From positions 1,054,001 through 1,118,000 of the forward strand of contig NZ_CP041969.1 in assembly GCF_014107495.1 (NCBI RefSeq): DNA of 64,000 nucleotides, written 5' to 3'. A program made the translations under genes and the position numbers. The stretch is from Cohnella cholangitidis (GTDB lineage Bacteria; Bacillota; Bacilli; Paenibacillales; Paenibacillaceae). The stretch's first letter is position 1. Each line of letters begins with the position of its first letter. This document shows, piece after piece, positions 43,964-52,900 of the stretch. The notes beneath the pieces are model-generated. The model ran no database searches, was not told the DNA's origin, and saw only the letters and a program-made list of their open reading frames with translations.

Positions 43964-43976
43964 TACTTAAGTATCT
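43964..43976 (+). promoter_or_regulatory. shared palindromic motif TACTTAAGTATCT upstream of MDR gene 2
   Basis: Contains the perfect palindrome ATACTTAAGTAT, 75 bases ahead of the gene, identical over 13 bases to the site before MDR gene 1 (24025-24037). Confidence 0.5.
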
Positions 43977-44050
43977 GTAGGTCTATACGAAACGTTACGT
44001 ATATTAGTAGTGATCGAACTTTGCCAGAAAGTCTATAAGGGGATATGCCT

Positions 44051-44971
44051 ATGAAGGCTGTTGTATGTACCAAGTACGGTCCGCCGGAAGTTCTTCAACT
44101 TAAAGAGACGGAAAAACCCGCTCCCAAGGAAAACGAGATTTGCATAAAAATCTTTGCTTCGTCCGTGACGGCAAGCGACTGCATCATACGGGGATTTAAA
44201 GTTCCTATGAGGTTCTGGCTCCCTATGGCATTAGCGATCGGTCTCAAGAAACCGAGAAAATCCATTCTTGGAATGGTATTCGCCGGAGAAGTCGAATCTG
44301 TAGGCGCGAACACGCAAACCTTCAAAAAAGGGGATCAGGTTTATGGGATCGATCGTTTCGGGTTCGGCTCATATGCGGAATATAAATGTATACGAGAAGA
44401 CGGCGTTTTGGTTAAAAAATCAGCTAACGCGAAATACGAGGAAGCCGCCGCTATTCCTTTTGGCGGATTATTAGCCTTGCACTATTTAAAGAAAGGGAAT
44501 CTTCAAAAAGGACAAAAAATCCTTGTTTACGGAGCTTCGGGAGCTGTCGGCACTGCAGCCGTACAGCTGGCAAGACATTTGGGAGCGGAAGTTACCGGGG
44601 TGTGCAGCACTGCAAATTTGGAACTCGTTAAATCTTTGGGCGCTCACACAGTCATCGACTATACGAAAGAGGACTTTACGGAAAAGGGCGAACTTTACGA
44701 CCTTATTTTTAATGCTGTCGGAAAAGCGAAAGCAACGTTGCAATGTAAAAACGTACTTGTTCCAAACGGAAAACAGATAACGGTCGATGATGGTTCGCCT
44801 CCTCTTCGTAGTGAGGATTTAATTTGGCTCAACGGACTTATGGAACAAGGACGGATAAAAGCGGTAATAGACAGGCATTATCCGCTTGAGCAAATCGTCG
44901 ACGCTCACAGTTATGTGGACAAAGGACATAAAAAAGGCAACGTTATCATAACCGTGGAGCATAGTCATTAA
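44051..44971 (+). CDS. MDR oxidoreductase (quinone oxidoreductase-like), paralogue of 22912-23898
   Basis: ATG at 44051 is eight bases behind AAGGGG. It shows MKAVVCTKYGPPEVLQLKET, Rossmann GQKILVYGASGAVGTAAVQLA and the same C-terminus YVDKGHKKGNVIITVE as the first copy. It is ~20 residues shorter (306 residues), lacking part of the segment before the last helix. Zinc ligands are absent. It is convergent with a SARP/STAND regulator gene, echoing the LAL regulator beside the first copy. Confidence 0.92.
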   Translation: MKAVVCTKYGPPEVLQLKETEKPAPKENEICIKIFASSVTASDCIIRGFKVPMRFWLPMALAIGLKKPRKSILGMVFAGEVESVGANTQTFKKGDQVYGIDRFGFGSYAEYKCIREDGVLVKKSANAKYEEAAAIPFGGLLALHYLKKGNLQKGQKILVYGASGAVGTAAVQLARHLGAEVTGVCSTANLELVKSLGAHTVIDYTKEDFTEKGELYDLIFNAVGKAKATLQCKNVLVPNGKQITVDDGSPPLRSEDLIWLNGLMEQGRIKAVIDRHYPLEQIVDAHSYVDKGHKKGNVIITVEHSH

Positions 44972-45008
44972 ATTCATGCTTTTGGGAATGCCAGCACTAT
45001 GCTCCGAG

Positions 45009-48000
45009 TCAATCGAGCGATAAAAAACGATCGATATCCGCCAATAGGTTCGGGGAAATTCGTTTCTGCTGCACAGCCTCTGCGGCAAACTTCGGCATCG
45101 GGCGCGCTGAGATAACTTGGTCGAAGCCGCCAAGCTCGCGCAAACGGCCGAAATATTCCTGCTTGCCCGACTTCCGGTACAGAGCTTCGTTCAAGGAGAA
45201 CGCGGCAGTCCGTAGTACGTCCGAGTCGGGCTCCAGTCGCCACATTGCGAAGCGAACGGCAGCCTGTTCCTGATCACCGGCGTATTGTTCCGCCATACGC
45301 TGCAGCTCGTCCAACGCTTCGCAAGGACGGATCCGTCCCAAACGCGTCTTCACATACAGGCGCTGCACAAGAAGCTTGAACTGCAAGTCCCGCCGTTTGA
45401 GCCGAATGGCGAGCTTCAGCGCCTCGTCGGCAACCTCCGCGCAACCTGCCATCTGATTCTGCCGCTCCCTTAGAAGGCTCGTGAAATAGAGCGCCTCGCA
45501 TTCGAAGAAAGGGATGCGAAGCAGCTTGGTTAACCTCGCCGATCGTTCGATCCATCGTCCGGCTTCCTCATACCGATGCTGCTCCATTAAATTGCAGCCT
45601 TCTATGCCGAGCACGACGGCGGCAATATGCCAATCCTGGATGCGCACCGCTTCTTCAAGGCAGAAGGCGATGCATTGTTCCGCTTGCAGGCGGGAGCCGA
45701 GCAAATAATAATATTTGCCCAACATACCCACCCCCATCGCGAAGCCCATTTGCGCCCCGATCGACTTGCTGATCTCCAGCTTCTCGACGATGCGGTCGTA
45801 AGCGAGGTCCATATCGTCCGTCTCTAAATAAACCAACGCCAATCCGCCCAATGCATCTCCGACGAAAAATGCGTCCCGGATTTCCGTAGCGAGGCCGATT
45901 TGTCTCCTGAACCAATAAATCGCTTGGTCATACTCGCTTTGGTCGTAATGCAGGAAGCCGATCATGCCCAGGAACCGGACATCGTCTTGCGTTTTCGTTT
46001 GATTTCCGGTGCGAGACAATTCCATTCTATCCAAGAAGTATCGAAGCGACTTATCGTAGCTTGCCATAAAGTAATGCAAAATACCGAGCGTTCCGTATGC
46101 GAAACCGAGTCCTTCATAGTCCTCAGTCAACTTGAAGTGGTAGGACGCCCGTTCCAGATGGAATCCGGCTTCCTCATATTTGCCCATCAGTCGCAAGCAG
46201 TTGCCGAGCGCGACGTCGCAATAGGACCGCTCATTGATCGTGACCAAGTATCCATAACGCTCAAGCCATTGCTTGTAAGTCTTCTCCGCTTCGTTCCAAT
46301 TTCCCGTCACGATCAAAGCGTCGCCGAGCTTCATCAGAACGGGTAAAGTCCCTTTTGCCGGCAGCAGGCTGAAGAGCTTCCGATAATAATGGATTCTCGT
46401 CTCATTGGCATAGATCTTCTCCGCCGCCGTCGCTGCCAATTCATAGTAGGCAACGGCCTCTCGATCCATCCCCGCAAGCTCGTAGTGAAAGGCGATTTCG
46501 CCGGCAACCGGTTCGATCTGCAAGCAATGATAGGCGAGTAAACCTTCCGCGATTTGCCGGTGACACCTGCGCCGCCTGCTCTCATTGTTCAGCTTGTACG
46601 CGGTTTCCTTGACGATGTCATGGGTGAAGCCGTAATTCCCGCCCCCCACCTCCTGCAAAACCTTCAATTGCACGAGCTGCTCCGTGCGCTCTAGAATCGC
46701 TTCCTCCTCCATGTCCGTTACCAACGTCAATTGCGCTGCGGAGACGGGCCTTCCGACGGCAGCGATGATTGATACAAGCTTGCGATTGACCGGCGACAGC
46801 CTGTTCAACCTATTTTCGATAACGGATTTCGCCACTTGCGACAAACGGAATTCGCCGCTGTCCCCGCTCGTTTGCCATTCCCGCAACGTTTCTACAATAA
46901 ATAACGGATTGCCGCCGGTTTCCGCATATAGATTCGCGGAATGGCGGTCGGCCAGCGCATCGCCAACCGTTTCGACCGCCAAGCGGGCCGTTTCGTCCCG
47001 GCTTAGCGGAGCCAGCTCGATATCGATCAGCTTCCGCTCGGACCGAAGCTCGCCCAGAACATAAGCGACGGCATCTCCCGCTTCTTCGTCCGTTCTCATC
47101 GTCGCCACCAAAAGCATTCTGGCTTTGGAATCGCCTCGGATCAGGTAGGACAGAAACCGAAGCGTCTCTTCGTCGCTCCACTGGATATCGTCAAGGACAA
47201 GCATCAGCGGCTCGCTGGCCAGCAGCATCCGTTCGATCGCTTCGAACCATTGGTTCAACTGCCATTTCTCTTGAATCGGAGACGGCTTCGGCAAGTCTGG
47301 ATATTGCTCCAACAGTTCGGGAAGCAGACGCGCCAATTCGGACAACCACACCGATCCGAGCTTCGGCGGCGGAAGGCTCCGGAGCCAGTTGGTTACCGGC
47401 ATATAGGATAGCGACCTGACCGACGGATAGCAGCCGGCAAAAGCGGTTTGAATCCCCAAGCTTTCTAAGCATGCCTTAAACTCCATGGCCAATCGGGTTT
47501 TGCCGATCCCGGCCTCCCCCTTCAACAGAAGCAGGGCGTTTCCGCCGGCAGCGATTTGTTTCCATGCGCCCAGCAAGCTTTCCCATTCGCCTATTCTGCC
47601 GATCAGAGTGACTTTGCTTTGCAAGGCCGCGGAAATCCCGCTCTCGTTTTTCGTCAGTCCTTCATACAGAAGCAGCGTCTCCTCCGAAGGGGCGATTCCA
47701 AGTTCGGTATGCAGAACGCCGTGCAGCTTCCGAAATGTTTGCACAACGCCTGCCATATCTTTGTTCAAGGCATGCAGCCTCATCACCGTGCGATACGTTT
47801 CCTCCCTTAACTGGTCCTGCGCAAGCAGCTTTTGCGCGAAGAACAGAGCCGACGCATGATCCCGCTGACGTTCCATCAAGGAAACGAGCTTGTCGAGCGC
47901 GGTCAAGTAGGTTTGCGCCAACTGGTCCCGTTTCACCGCGAGCCACTCCTCGCCGAACCCGGGCAGCAGCTCGCCTCTGTACAGCTCTTCCGCTCTGCAC

Positions 48001-48353
48001 AGCTCGTGAACGGTTGTTCCTTGCGCCGCCCGTTCGAATTCGCGCACATCCGAATAGAAGGGCAGCTCGGTATTCAAGCGGATGGATGCGGGCGTAATCT
48101 TAAGATAGCGGTCGATTCTCGGAACGGATACCCGAAGATCGTGAAGAAGCTTCCGCAAATTGGACAATGCTTGCTTCTCGCTGGAGTCGGGCCAGAAATG
48201 AAAAGCGATTTGCCTTCTGCTGGAAGACGCATCAATAGCGAGAATCAAGTAAGCCAGCAGCAGTGCAGCTTTTTTGCCGGAGATTTCCGATAGTTCTTCG
48301 CCGTCGAGGGTAAATTTCAAACTGCCTAACAACTGAAAATTGCAGCCTGCCAA
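45009..48353 (-). CDS. SARP/BTAD-STAND-TPR transcriptional regulator
   Basis: About 1,114 residues. TTG at 48353, six bases behind GGAGGGG, is the likely start (a TTG at 48368 lies within that site). The N-terminal winged helix (FQLLGSLKFTLDGEELSEISGKKAALLLAYL split in description) and BTAD domain (~95-245; SDVREFERAAQG, RAEELYRGELLPGFGEEWL) are of the SARP/AfsR type. A STAND ATPase follows with Walker A KGEAGIGKTRLA (~275), then long TPR arrays to the end. It is expected to activate transcription on ATP/ligand binding; nearby MDR and SLH genes are possible targets. Confidence 0.88.
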   Translation of the reverse strand: MAGCNFQLLGSLKFTLDGEELSEISGKKAALLLAYLILAIDASSSRRQIAFHFWPDSSEKQALSNLRKLLHDLRVSVPRIDRYLKITPASIRLNTELPFYSDVREFERAAQGTTVHELCRAEELYRGELLPGFGEEWLAVKRDQLAQTYLTALDKLVSLMERQRDHASALFFAQKLLAQDQLREETYRTVMRLHALNKDMAGVVQTFRKLHGVLHTELGIAPSEETLLLYEGLTKNESGISAALQSKVTLIGRIGEWESLLGAWKQIAAGGNALLLLKGEAGIGKTRLAMEFKACLESLGIQTAFAGCYPSVRSLSYMPVTNWLRSLPPPKLGSVWLSELARLLPELLEQYPDLPKPSPIQEKWQLNQWFEAIERMLLASEPLMLVLDDIQWSDEETLRFLSYLIRGDSKARMLLVATMRTDEEAGDAVAYVLGELRSERKLIDIELAPLSRDETARLAVETVGDALADRHSANLYAETGGNPLFIVETLREWQTSGDSGEFRLSQVAKSVIENRLNRLSPVNRKLVSIIAAVGRPVSAAQLTLVTDMEEEAILERTEQLVQLKVLQEVGGGNYGFTHDIVKETAYKLNNESRRRRCHRQIAEGLLAYHCLQIEPVAGEIAFHYELAGMDREAVAYYELAATAAEKIYANETRIHYYRKLFSLLPAKGTLPVLMKLGDALIVTGNWNEAEKTYKQWLERYGYLVTINERSYCDVALGNCLRLMGKYEEAGFHLERASYHFKLTEDYEGLGFAYGTLGILHYFMASYDKSLRYFLDRMELSRTGNQTKTQDDVRFLGMIGFLHYDQSEYDQAIYWFRRQIGLATEIRDAFFVGDALGGLALVYLETDDMDLAYDRIVEKLEISKSIGAQMGFAMGVGMLGKYYYLLGSRLQAEQCIAFCLEEAVRIQDWHIAAVVLGIEGCNLMEQHRYEEAGRWIERSARLTKLLRIPFFECEALYFTSLLRERQNQMAGCAEVADEALKLAIRLKRRDLQFKLLVQRLYVKTRLGRIRPCEALDELQRMAEQYAGDQEQAAVRFAMWRLEPDSDVLRTAAFSLNEALYRKSGKQEYFGRLRELGGFDQVISARPMPKFAAEAVQQKRISPNLLADIDRFLSLD

Positions 48354-48433
48354 ACGGCTCCCCTCCAATCGTAAATCGGATCATTGTCAATTGTATTCTC
48401 TTATCGAGCGGAAATCCCTTTCGAGAAGCCGGA

Positions 48434-48469
48434 TAAAAAAAGATCCTTTGACAGGGGGTCAAAGGATCT
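48434..48469 (-). terminator. terminator of the PQQ-propeller SLH gene
   Basis: AGATCCTTTGAC (48441-48452)/GTCAAAGGATCT (48458-48469) with T7 on the minus strand. Confidence 0.85.
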
Positions 48470-48490
48470 AAATCGTAATGACGAAGATTT

Positions 48491-50485
48491 CTAATTGCGA
48501 GCCTCCAGCATGCGGACGATGGCCGACGCGGCTTCCGCACGGGTGGACACCGCTTGCGGCGCGAATTTGCCGTCCTGGATATCCCCGGCGTTGATGATCC
48601 CGATCTCCTCGGCTTTGGAAACGGCGGGTTTCGCCCATCTCGGAATGTCCGCATCGTCGGTGAAGCTGGTCTGCGGCACATTGCCGGCCGTAGAGAAGCC
48701 AGAGGCGCGAATGACCATTGCGATCATTTCCGCATGGGTAATGTTCGTATTAGGCCGGAACGTACCGTCTTCGTACCCGTGGATAATGCCGAGCTTCACC
48801 GCCTGCCGGACAGCCTTCACCGCCCAGGCTCCGATTTTATCCTTATCTTTGAAGCCGAGCGGCGCTCCTTCCTCTTCTGAGGGCAGCCCTCTGACGATCA
48901 TGCTGGCAAATTCGGCTCGGGTAACGTTCCCGTCGGGCCGAAACGTGCCGTCCGAATAACCGAATACGATGCCGAGCGCCACCGCTTTGGTAATTTCCGG
49001 GCCCAACTTGTGCCCCGCAATGTCCGTCAGACTCGCCGCATCCGTTTGCGGAGAAGGAGGATTATTTGCGGGAGCAGGAGGATTGTCGTTCGTTGCGGCT
49101 GATACGGTCACGACACATTGTTTGTAGTATCCTCCATCCTCTGACGTTGCCGTAATCGTAGTCGTGCCTGGTCCAATGCCCGTCACTTTGCCTGTAACGT
49201 CCACTTCGGCAATGCGATCGTCACTGCTCGACCATGCGATTTCTTGATAAGAAGCATTGCCCGGAATTGTTGTCGCCTGCAGCGTCTCGCTTTGCCCGGC
49301 GTCCAATTTGAGCGTGGCTTTACTCAGGTTCACTCCGTTAACGTGTATCATGCCGATAGCATACAACTTATGATCGCCAGAACCAATATATACCGCACCG
49401 TCAGGACCTATCGCCGATGCGGCGACGATCTGGCCATTGGTTCTGAACTCCCATTTCTTCGTTCCGTCCGTTTTAATCGCGTATAGCTTCATATCGGCCG
49501 ATCCTATATAGACGGTGCCGTCTGCTCCGACTGCAGGCGCGGCTACCATAATGCCCTCCGTATCGAATTTCCATTTCTTCGTTCCGTCGGGTTTGACTGC
49601 ATAAATGCCAGAGTTGCCCGATCCGACATAGATTGTGCCATCCGGACCGATCGTTGGCGATGAATAGGAATTGCCTCCATATAGCTTTTTATCCAAGGGA
49701 TACTCCCATCTCTTCGTTCCATCCGGTTTGATAGCATACAGTCTCTCCGCACCCGAAGCGATATAGACGGTACCGTCTGTCCCGATGGCCGGCGACGTCT
49801 TCACTTCGTTGATCGTTGTAAATTCCCATTTTTTCGATCCGTTCGGATTTATCGCATAGAGTTTCTTATCGCGGGAACCGACGTAGATGGTGCCGTTAGA
49901 ATCGATGGCGGGTTTGCCGCTCATTCCGCCTCCTGTTACGAACTCCCATCTCTTCGTACCGTCCGGTTTGAGCGCATAGAGCTTGCCATCCTCACATTCA
50001 ACATAGATGGTACCGTCTTCGCCAATGGCCGCTGTGGAGTATATGGCGCCTCCTGCTTCGAACGCCCACTTCGGCTTTCCGTCAGGAGTGATTGCATATA
50101 GAGTTTCACTCGAGCCGACATACACGGTGCCGTCTGCGCTAATCGCCGGCGATGAGTAGACGGCTGCTCCCGTCGCGAACTCCCACTTCTTCATCCCCTT
50201 TTTATCGACTGCATAGAGCTTCCCGTCCGTAGATCCAACGTAAACAGTGCCGTCTGGACCGATTGCGGGCGAAGACGAGTTGATCGCCCCCCCTGTTTCA
50301 AACGCCCATCGCTCCACGCCGTTCGAACTCGGCATATACAAGCGAATGTCAATGTTCGGGTTGACCTCTATCCATAATTCCGGATTTAACTGAACATCAA
50401 GCGCCTTAGCGGATTGAAACGGAATTAGACAAGCCAATAGCAAGGCACCAGAGAAAGCAAGATAAAGAGATTTCTTATCAAACAC
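48491..50485 (-). CDS. SLH-anchored PQQ-like beta-propeller surface protein
   Basis: 664 residues from a GTG start behind AGGAGGG. A signal peptide (LAFSGALLLACLIPFQSAKA) is followed by eight or so ~40-residue propeller blades (~55-385) of the form IGPDGTVYVGSTDGKLYAVDKKG / KWEFATGG. Then come a Big_2 domain (~395-480, ATTIPGNASYQEIAWSSSDDRIAEVD), a Pro-rich linker and three SLH modules (~495-660). It is expected to be exported and bound to cell-wall polymer. The ligand of the propeller is unknown; PQQ itself is unlikely. Confidence 0.92.
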   Translation of the reverse strand: MFDKKSLYLAFSGALLLACLIPFQSAKALDVQLNPELWIEVNPNIDIRLYMPSSNGVERWAFETGGAINSSSPAIGPDGTVYVGSTDGKLYAVDKKGMKKWEFATGAAVYSSPAISADGTVYVGSSETLYAITPDGKPKWAFEAGGAIYSTAAIGEDGTIYVECEDGKLYALKPDGTKRWEFVTGGGMSGKPAIDSNGTIYVGSRDKKLYAINPNGSKKWEFTTINEVKTSPAIGTDGTVYIASGAERLYAIKPDGTKRWEYPLDKKLYGGNSYSSPTIGPDGTIYVGSGNSGIYAVKPDGTKKWKFDTEGIMVAAPAVGADGTVYIGSADMKLYAIKTDGTKKWEFRTNGQIVAASAIGPDGAVYIGSGDHKLYAIGMIHVNGVNLSKATLKLDAGQSETLQATTIPGNASYQEIAWSSSDDRIAEVDVTGKVTGIGPGTTTITATSEDGGYYKQCVVTVSAATNDNPPAPANNPPSPQTDAASLTDIAGHKLGPEITKAVALGIVFGYSDGTFRPDGNVTRAEFASMIVRGLPSEEEGAPLGFKDKDKIGAWAVKAVRQAVKLGIIHGYEDGTFRPNTNITHAEMIAMVIRASGFSTAGNVPQTSFTDDADIPRWAKPAVSKAEEIGIINAGDIQDGKFAPQAVSTRAEAASAIVRMLEARN

Positions 50486-50521
50486 AGTGAGACCCTCCTT
50501 TCCGACTATTCTATTGCAGCG

Positions 50522-50579
50522 AGCGCTTCAAAAGCGTTTCCCTCGCCCGCTGCCCTATTTGAAACGCTTTTGAAGCGCT
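50522..50579. repeat. 19-bp perfect inverted repeat in a divergent promoter region
   Basis: AGCGCTTCAAAAGCGTTTC (50522-50540) is repeated inverted at 50561-50579. Each arm contains AAGCGCTT-like half-palindromes reminiscent of cre/LacI-type operators. There is no T tract, so it is not a typical terminator. It lies between divergent surface protein genes at 50485 and 50637. Confidence 0.8.
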
Positions 50580-50636
50580 TATCCTGTTATGGTCTTTCAT
50601 GATGATTCGATCAAAAACATTGGAGGAAGATAATTG

Positions 50637-51371
50637 ATGAAGAAGACAAGCGTTATTCTATTACTCGTTATCACCGCTATGCTTTCGCTTTCAGCCGGAG
50701 CGTTCGCCGCCAGCAATCTCACCGAGATCAAAGCCTACCTCAACTCGGGGATCAACTTCCGTCTGGACGGCAAGCCTTGGCGCCCTCTCGACGACAAAGG
50801 CAAGGAAGTGCTTCCGATCACGTATAACGGAACGACCTATTTGCCTCTTCGGGCAATTGCCAATGCCTTTGACATTCCGATCACATGGGAAGGATCCACG
50901 CAAACCGTCGGAATGCGCGAGAGCAGCAACCTCACGTTGTATTCCAAAGAGGTGAAAGTGGATAATTGGAGCGAGAAGTTTTACGATGTGGTCGATAAAA
51001 AGCAACTTGTTTTCGGAAATCATCAGTATGAAGGAGCCTACGCCTTCTCGGCGGAAAACGTGGGGTTGGGTTGGTATGAGGGATCGCCTTACCTGAAATT
51101 CAACTTTGGAAAAAAACACAATACTTTGCATCTGATTCTGTACGCCTCCTCGTCAATGAAGATCAGGGTGCTGAACGGCAATAATCAGCAATTGACGGAG
51201 GAGATCAGTCTCGAGGCCGATCGGGTTACTGAACTGGATGTAGACCTGCAAGGCAGCCAATATGCCTTAGTATCGGCTTACGATGCCGCTAATCAAGCCG
51301 AGAAACCGCTTCTCTATATTTTGAAAGACAGCTATGTTACGACGGAACCCCTTCCGGCTTCGCAAAAGTAA
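50637..51371 (+). CDS. secreted stalk-domain (copper amine oxidase N-terminal-like) protein
   Basis: ATG at 50637 follows GGAGGAAG. A signal peptide (SVILLLVITAMLSLSAGAFA) is followed by a stalk domain (~25-100; INFRLDGKPWRPLDDKGKEVLPITYNGTTYLPLRAIANAF split in description), common in Paenibacillaceae exported proteins. The C-terminal ~130 residues (GAYAFSAENVGLGWYEGSPYLKFNF) look like an NPCBM/carbohydrate-binding-type beta sandwich, but this is a guess. It shares its upstream region with the divergent SLH protein. Confidence 0.82.
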   Translation: MKKTSVILLLVITAMLSLSAGAFAASNLTEIKAYLNSGINFRLDGKPWRPLDDKGKEVLPITYNGTTYLPLRAIANAFDIPITWEGSTQTVGMRESSNLTLYSKEVKVDNWSEKFYDVVDKKQLVFGNHQYEGAYAFSAENVGLGWYEGSPYLKFNFGKKHNTLHLILYASSSMKIRVLNGNNQQLTEEISLEADRVTELDVDLQGSQYALVSAYDAANQAEKPLLYILKDSYVTTEPLPASQK

Positions 51372-51451
51372 ATCTGACGGCAGCTACCGCACCCTTATTA
51401 CTGTCTTGGCTCATCGGGAAACGCCTGATATAGCTTGATATCTTTAGTGCT

Positions 51452-51510
51452 TGGCGGACCTAGCCGGATCGAACCGCCGACTTATTCGCTGCCAGCGAAG
51501 CGTTCTCCCG
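51452..51510 (-). repeat. tRNA-Ala 3' fragment (degenerate copy)
   Basis: About 59 bases match, with several differences, the acceptor 3' half, T-arm, anticodon arm and part of the D-arm of the intact tRNA-Ala at 54741-54816. TTCGCTGCCAGCGAAGCG is identical. The 5' acceptor strand is missing, so it cannot be functional. It bounds the accessory patch on the left. Confidence 0.75.
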
Positions 51511-51540
51511 TTGCGGTCGGTTTCATAGCCTACGCCGCAA

Positions 51541-51574
51541 ATCAAAACGGCTGCCCTCTTCATGGCAGCCGTTT
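51541..51574 (-). terminator. terminator of the cfr-like gene
   Basis: AAACGGCTGCC (51545-51555)/GGCAGCCGTTT (51564-51574) followed by TTGATTT on the minus strand, 59 bases after the gene stop. Confidence 0.8.
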
Positions 51575-51632
51575 CTCTTTCAAGTCGCAGATCCGCTGCG
51601 TCCGGCGTAATAAATTTAATTTCAGACATCGA

Positions 51633-52664
51633 TTATTCAGAGCGGTATAGCTGGCCGCATGCCGCGTTAATGTCCGATCCGAATTGGGTTCGGACCGTGA
51701 TGTTGATACCCTTTGACTTCAAAATTCGAACAAACGCTTTAATCCGATTAGGATCCGATTGCCGATAGCTGTCTGGCGTAACTTCGGTCGAATTGAATGG
51801 AATCAAGTTAACGTGGTAGAGATGATCCCCTGGTCCCCTTCCGCTTAACAACTCGGCAACTGCTTCGGCATGCGCCTTCGAGTCGTTGACTCCTCGAAGA
51901 AGAATATACGCAATATAAACCTTTCTCCCTGTATACCGGATGTGACGATCCAATGCCTTCAACACGTCGCGGACAGGAAATCGGTCGTTGATCGGCATCA
52001 GCTCGCTTCGCTGATCGTCGAACGGCGAATGCAGCGAGAAGGTTAGATTGACCTGCGGAAATTCCCGTGTCAGCTTGTCGATCCCCGGCAACAGGCCGAT
52101 GGTGGAAACCGTAATTCGTCGATGTCCTAAACCAAAGAGATGCGGGTCGGTCAAAATCGTAATGGCATCAAAAATATGCGGGTTGGCGAGCGCCTCCCCC
52201 ATGCCCATGAATGAGACGCTGTCCAAAGCGTGGCCGTTCAAGCGAAAGTGCAGCAGTTGGTCAGTGATTTCGTCGGCGGTCAGATTTCGTTTAAGGCCGA
52301 TGGTACCGGTGGCGCAAAACTTGCACCCGAATCCGCAGCCGCACTGCGTGGAAATGCAATACGATTTCCACCCCCGCTCATAGGTAAGTCGTACTGCCTC
52401 CACGCGTTCGTCGCCCGCTATGGCAAACAGCACCTTGCTGACCTGTTTCGACGTGAGTTCCTTTACCGGAACGATGCTGCAGACGTTCGGACCAAGCATT
52501 CGGATCAACTCGTCGCGCAAAGCTTTGGGCAGTATGGTCAAACGTCCGTATTCGCCGACGTTTTGCTTGAAAATCGCGTTCATAATCTGAGCATACCGAT
52601 ACTCGGGTTGCTTAAAGTCGGACAACATTCGCCGAATCGTTTCATATTTCGAGGTTAGTCTCAT
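51633..52664 (-). CDS. cfr-like: Cfr-family radical SAM 23S rRNA (adenine-2503 C8) methyltransferase
   Basis: 343 residues. The radical SAM motif CGFGCKFCATG (Cys 110, 114, 117) is followed by SFMGMGEALANP, STIGLLPGI and SLHSPFDDQRSELMPINDRFP. The residues equal to Cfr's catalytic Cys105 and Cys338 are present (Cys103 and Cys336, in DINAACGQLY). The wording IGLKRNLTADEITDQ, KVYIAYILLRGVNDS and the short N-terminus match Cfr/Clb rather than housekeeping RlmN. Cfr methylates C8 of A2503 and gives resistance to phenicols, lincosamides, oxazolidinones, pleuromutilins and streptogramin A; activity of this homologue is inferred. Its Shine-Dalgarno can be hidden in a hairpin, and an inducible-type leader lies upstream. 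Confidence 0.9.
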   Translation of the reverse strand: MRLTSKYETIRRMLSDFKQPEYRYAQIMNAIFKQNVGEYGRLTILPKALRDELIRMLGPNVCSIVPVKELTSKQVSKVLFAIAGDERVEAVRLTYERGWKSYCISTQCGCGFGCKFCATGTIGLKRNLTADEITDQLLHFRLNGHALDSVSFMGMGEALANPHIFDAITILTDPHLFGLGHRRITVSTIGLLPGIDKLTREFPQVNLTFSLHSPFDDQRSELMPINDRFPVRDVLKALDRHIRYTGRKVYIAYILLRGVNDSKAHAEAVAELLSGRGPGDHLYHVNLIPFNSTEVTPDSYRQSDPNRIKAFVRILKSKGINITVRTQFGSDINAACGQLYRSE

Positions 52665-52667
52665 GTC

Positions 52668-52687
52668 TTCTCCTTACCGCCGGAGAA
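52668..52687 (-). promoter_or_regulatory. hairpin masking the cfr-like ribosome-binding site
   Basis: On the minus strand TTCTCC (52687-52682) pairs with GGAGAA (52673-52668), which contains the Shine-Dalgarno AAGGAGA four bases before the ATG. This is the usual layout of translational attenuation in resistance genes. Confidence 0.55.
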
Positions 52688-52773
52688 AACGCAAAAAAGC
52701 AACCGTTAGTTGGCGCTTTGACACGTCATTAACCAACTATATCGAAAAAGCGCGTACGTTTGCAGACGGATCG

Positions 52774-52887
52774 CTACGTGCACCTATCGATAGATTGGTA
52801 AAACTCCGGCAACCGATTTGTTTTTTTGTGAACCGCTACACCAAACAGGAATCGGTTCACGCAATCATCTACAACCTCAATCTTCAT
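52774..52887 (-). CDS. 37-codon ORF between the ABC-F remnant and the cfr-like gene
   Basis: ATG at 52887 stands 11 bases after AGGAGG and 14 bases after the ABC-F stop codon. The frame starts MKIEVVDDCVNRF and ends QSIDRCT. Its codons run through two mutually exclusive stems (52828-52835/52853-52860 and 52811-52818/52850-52857). It may be a leader peptide for the cfr-like gene or a decayed small gene; no family is recognised. Confidence 0.45.
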   Translation of the reverse strand: MKIEVVDDCVNRFLFGVAVHKKTNRLPEFYQSIDRCT

Positions 52888-52900
52888 CGTTTTCATCCTC

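Noticed and set aside
45009..48368. Plus-strand frames inside the SARP regulator
   Set aside because: Compositional shadows of a long GC-rich gene.
51633..52664. Housekeeping RlmN
   Set aside because: The cysteine spacing, IGLKRNLTADEITDQ and the C-terminal AACGQLY block follow Cfr/Clb proteins; RlmN is expected elsewhere on the chromosome.
52828..52860. Intrinsic terminator before the cfr-like gene
   Set aside because: The eight-pair stem is followed by an A-rich, not T-rich, run on the transcribed strand.
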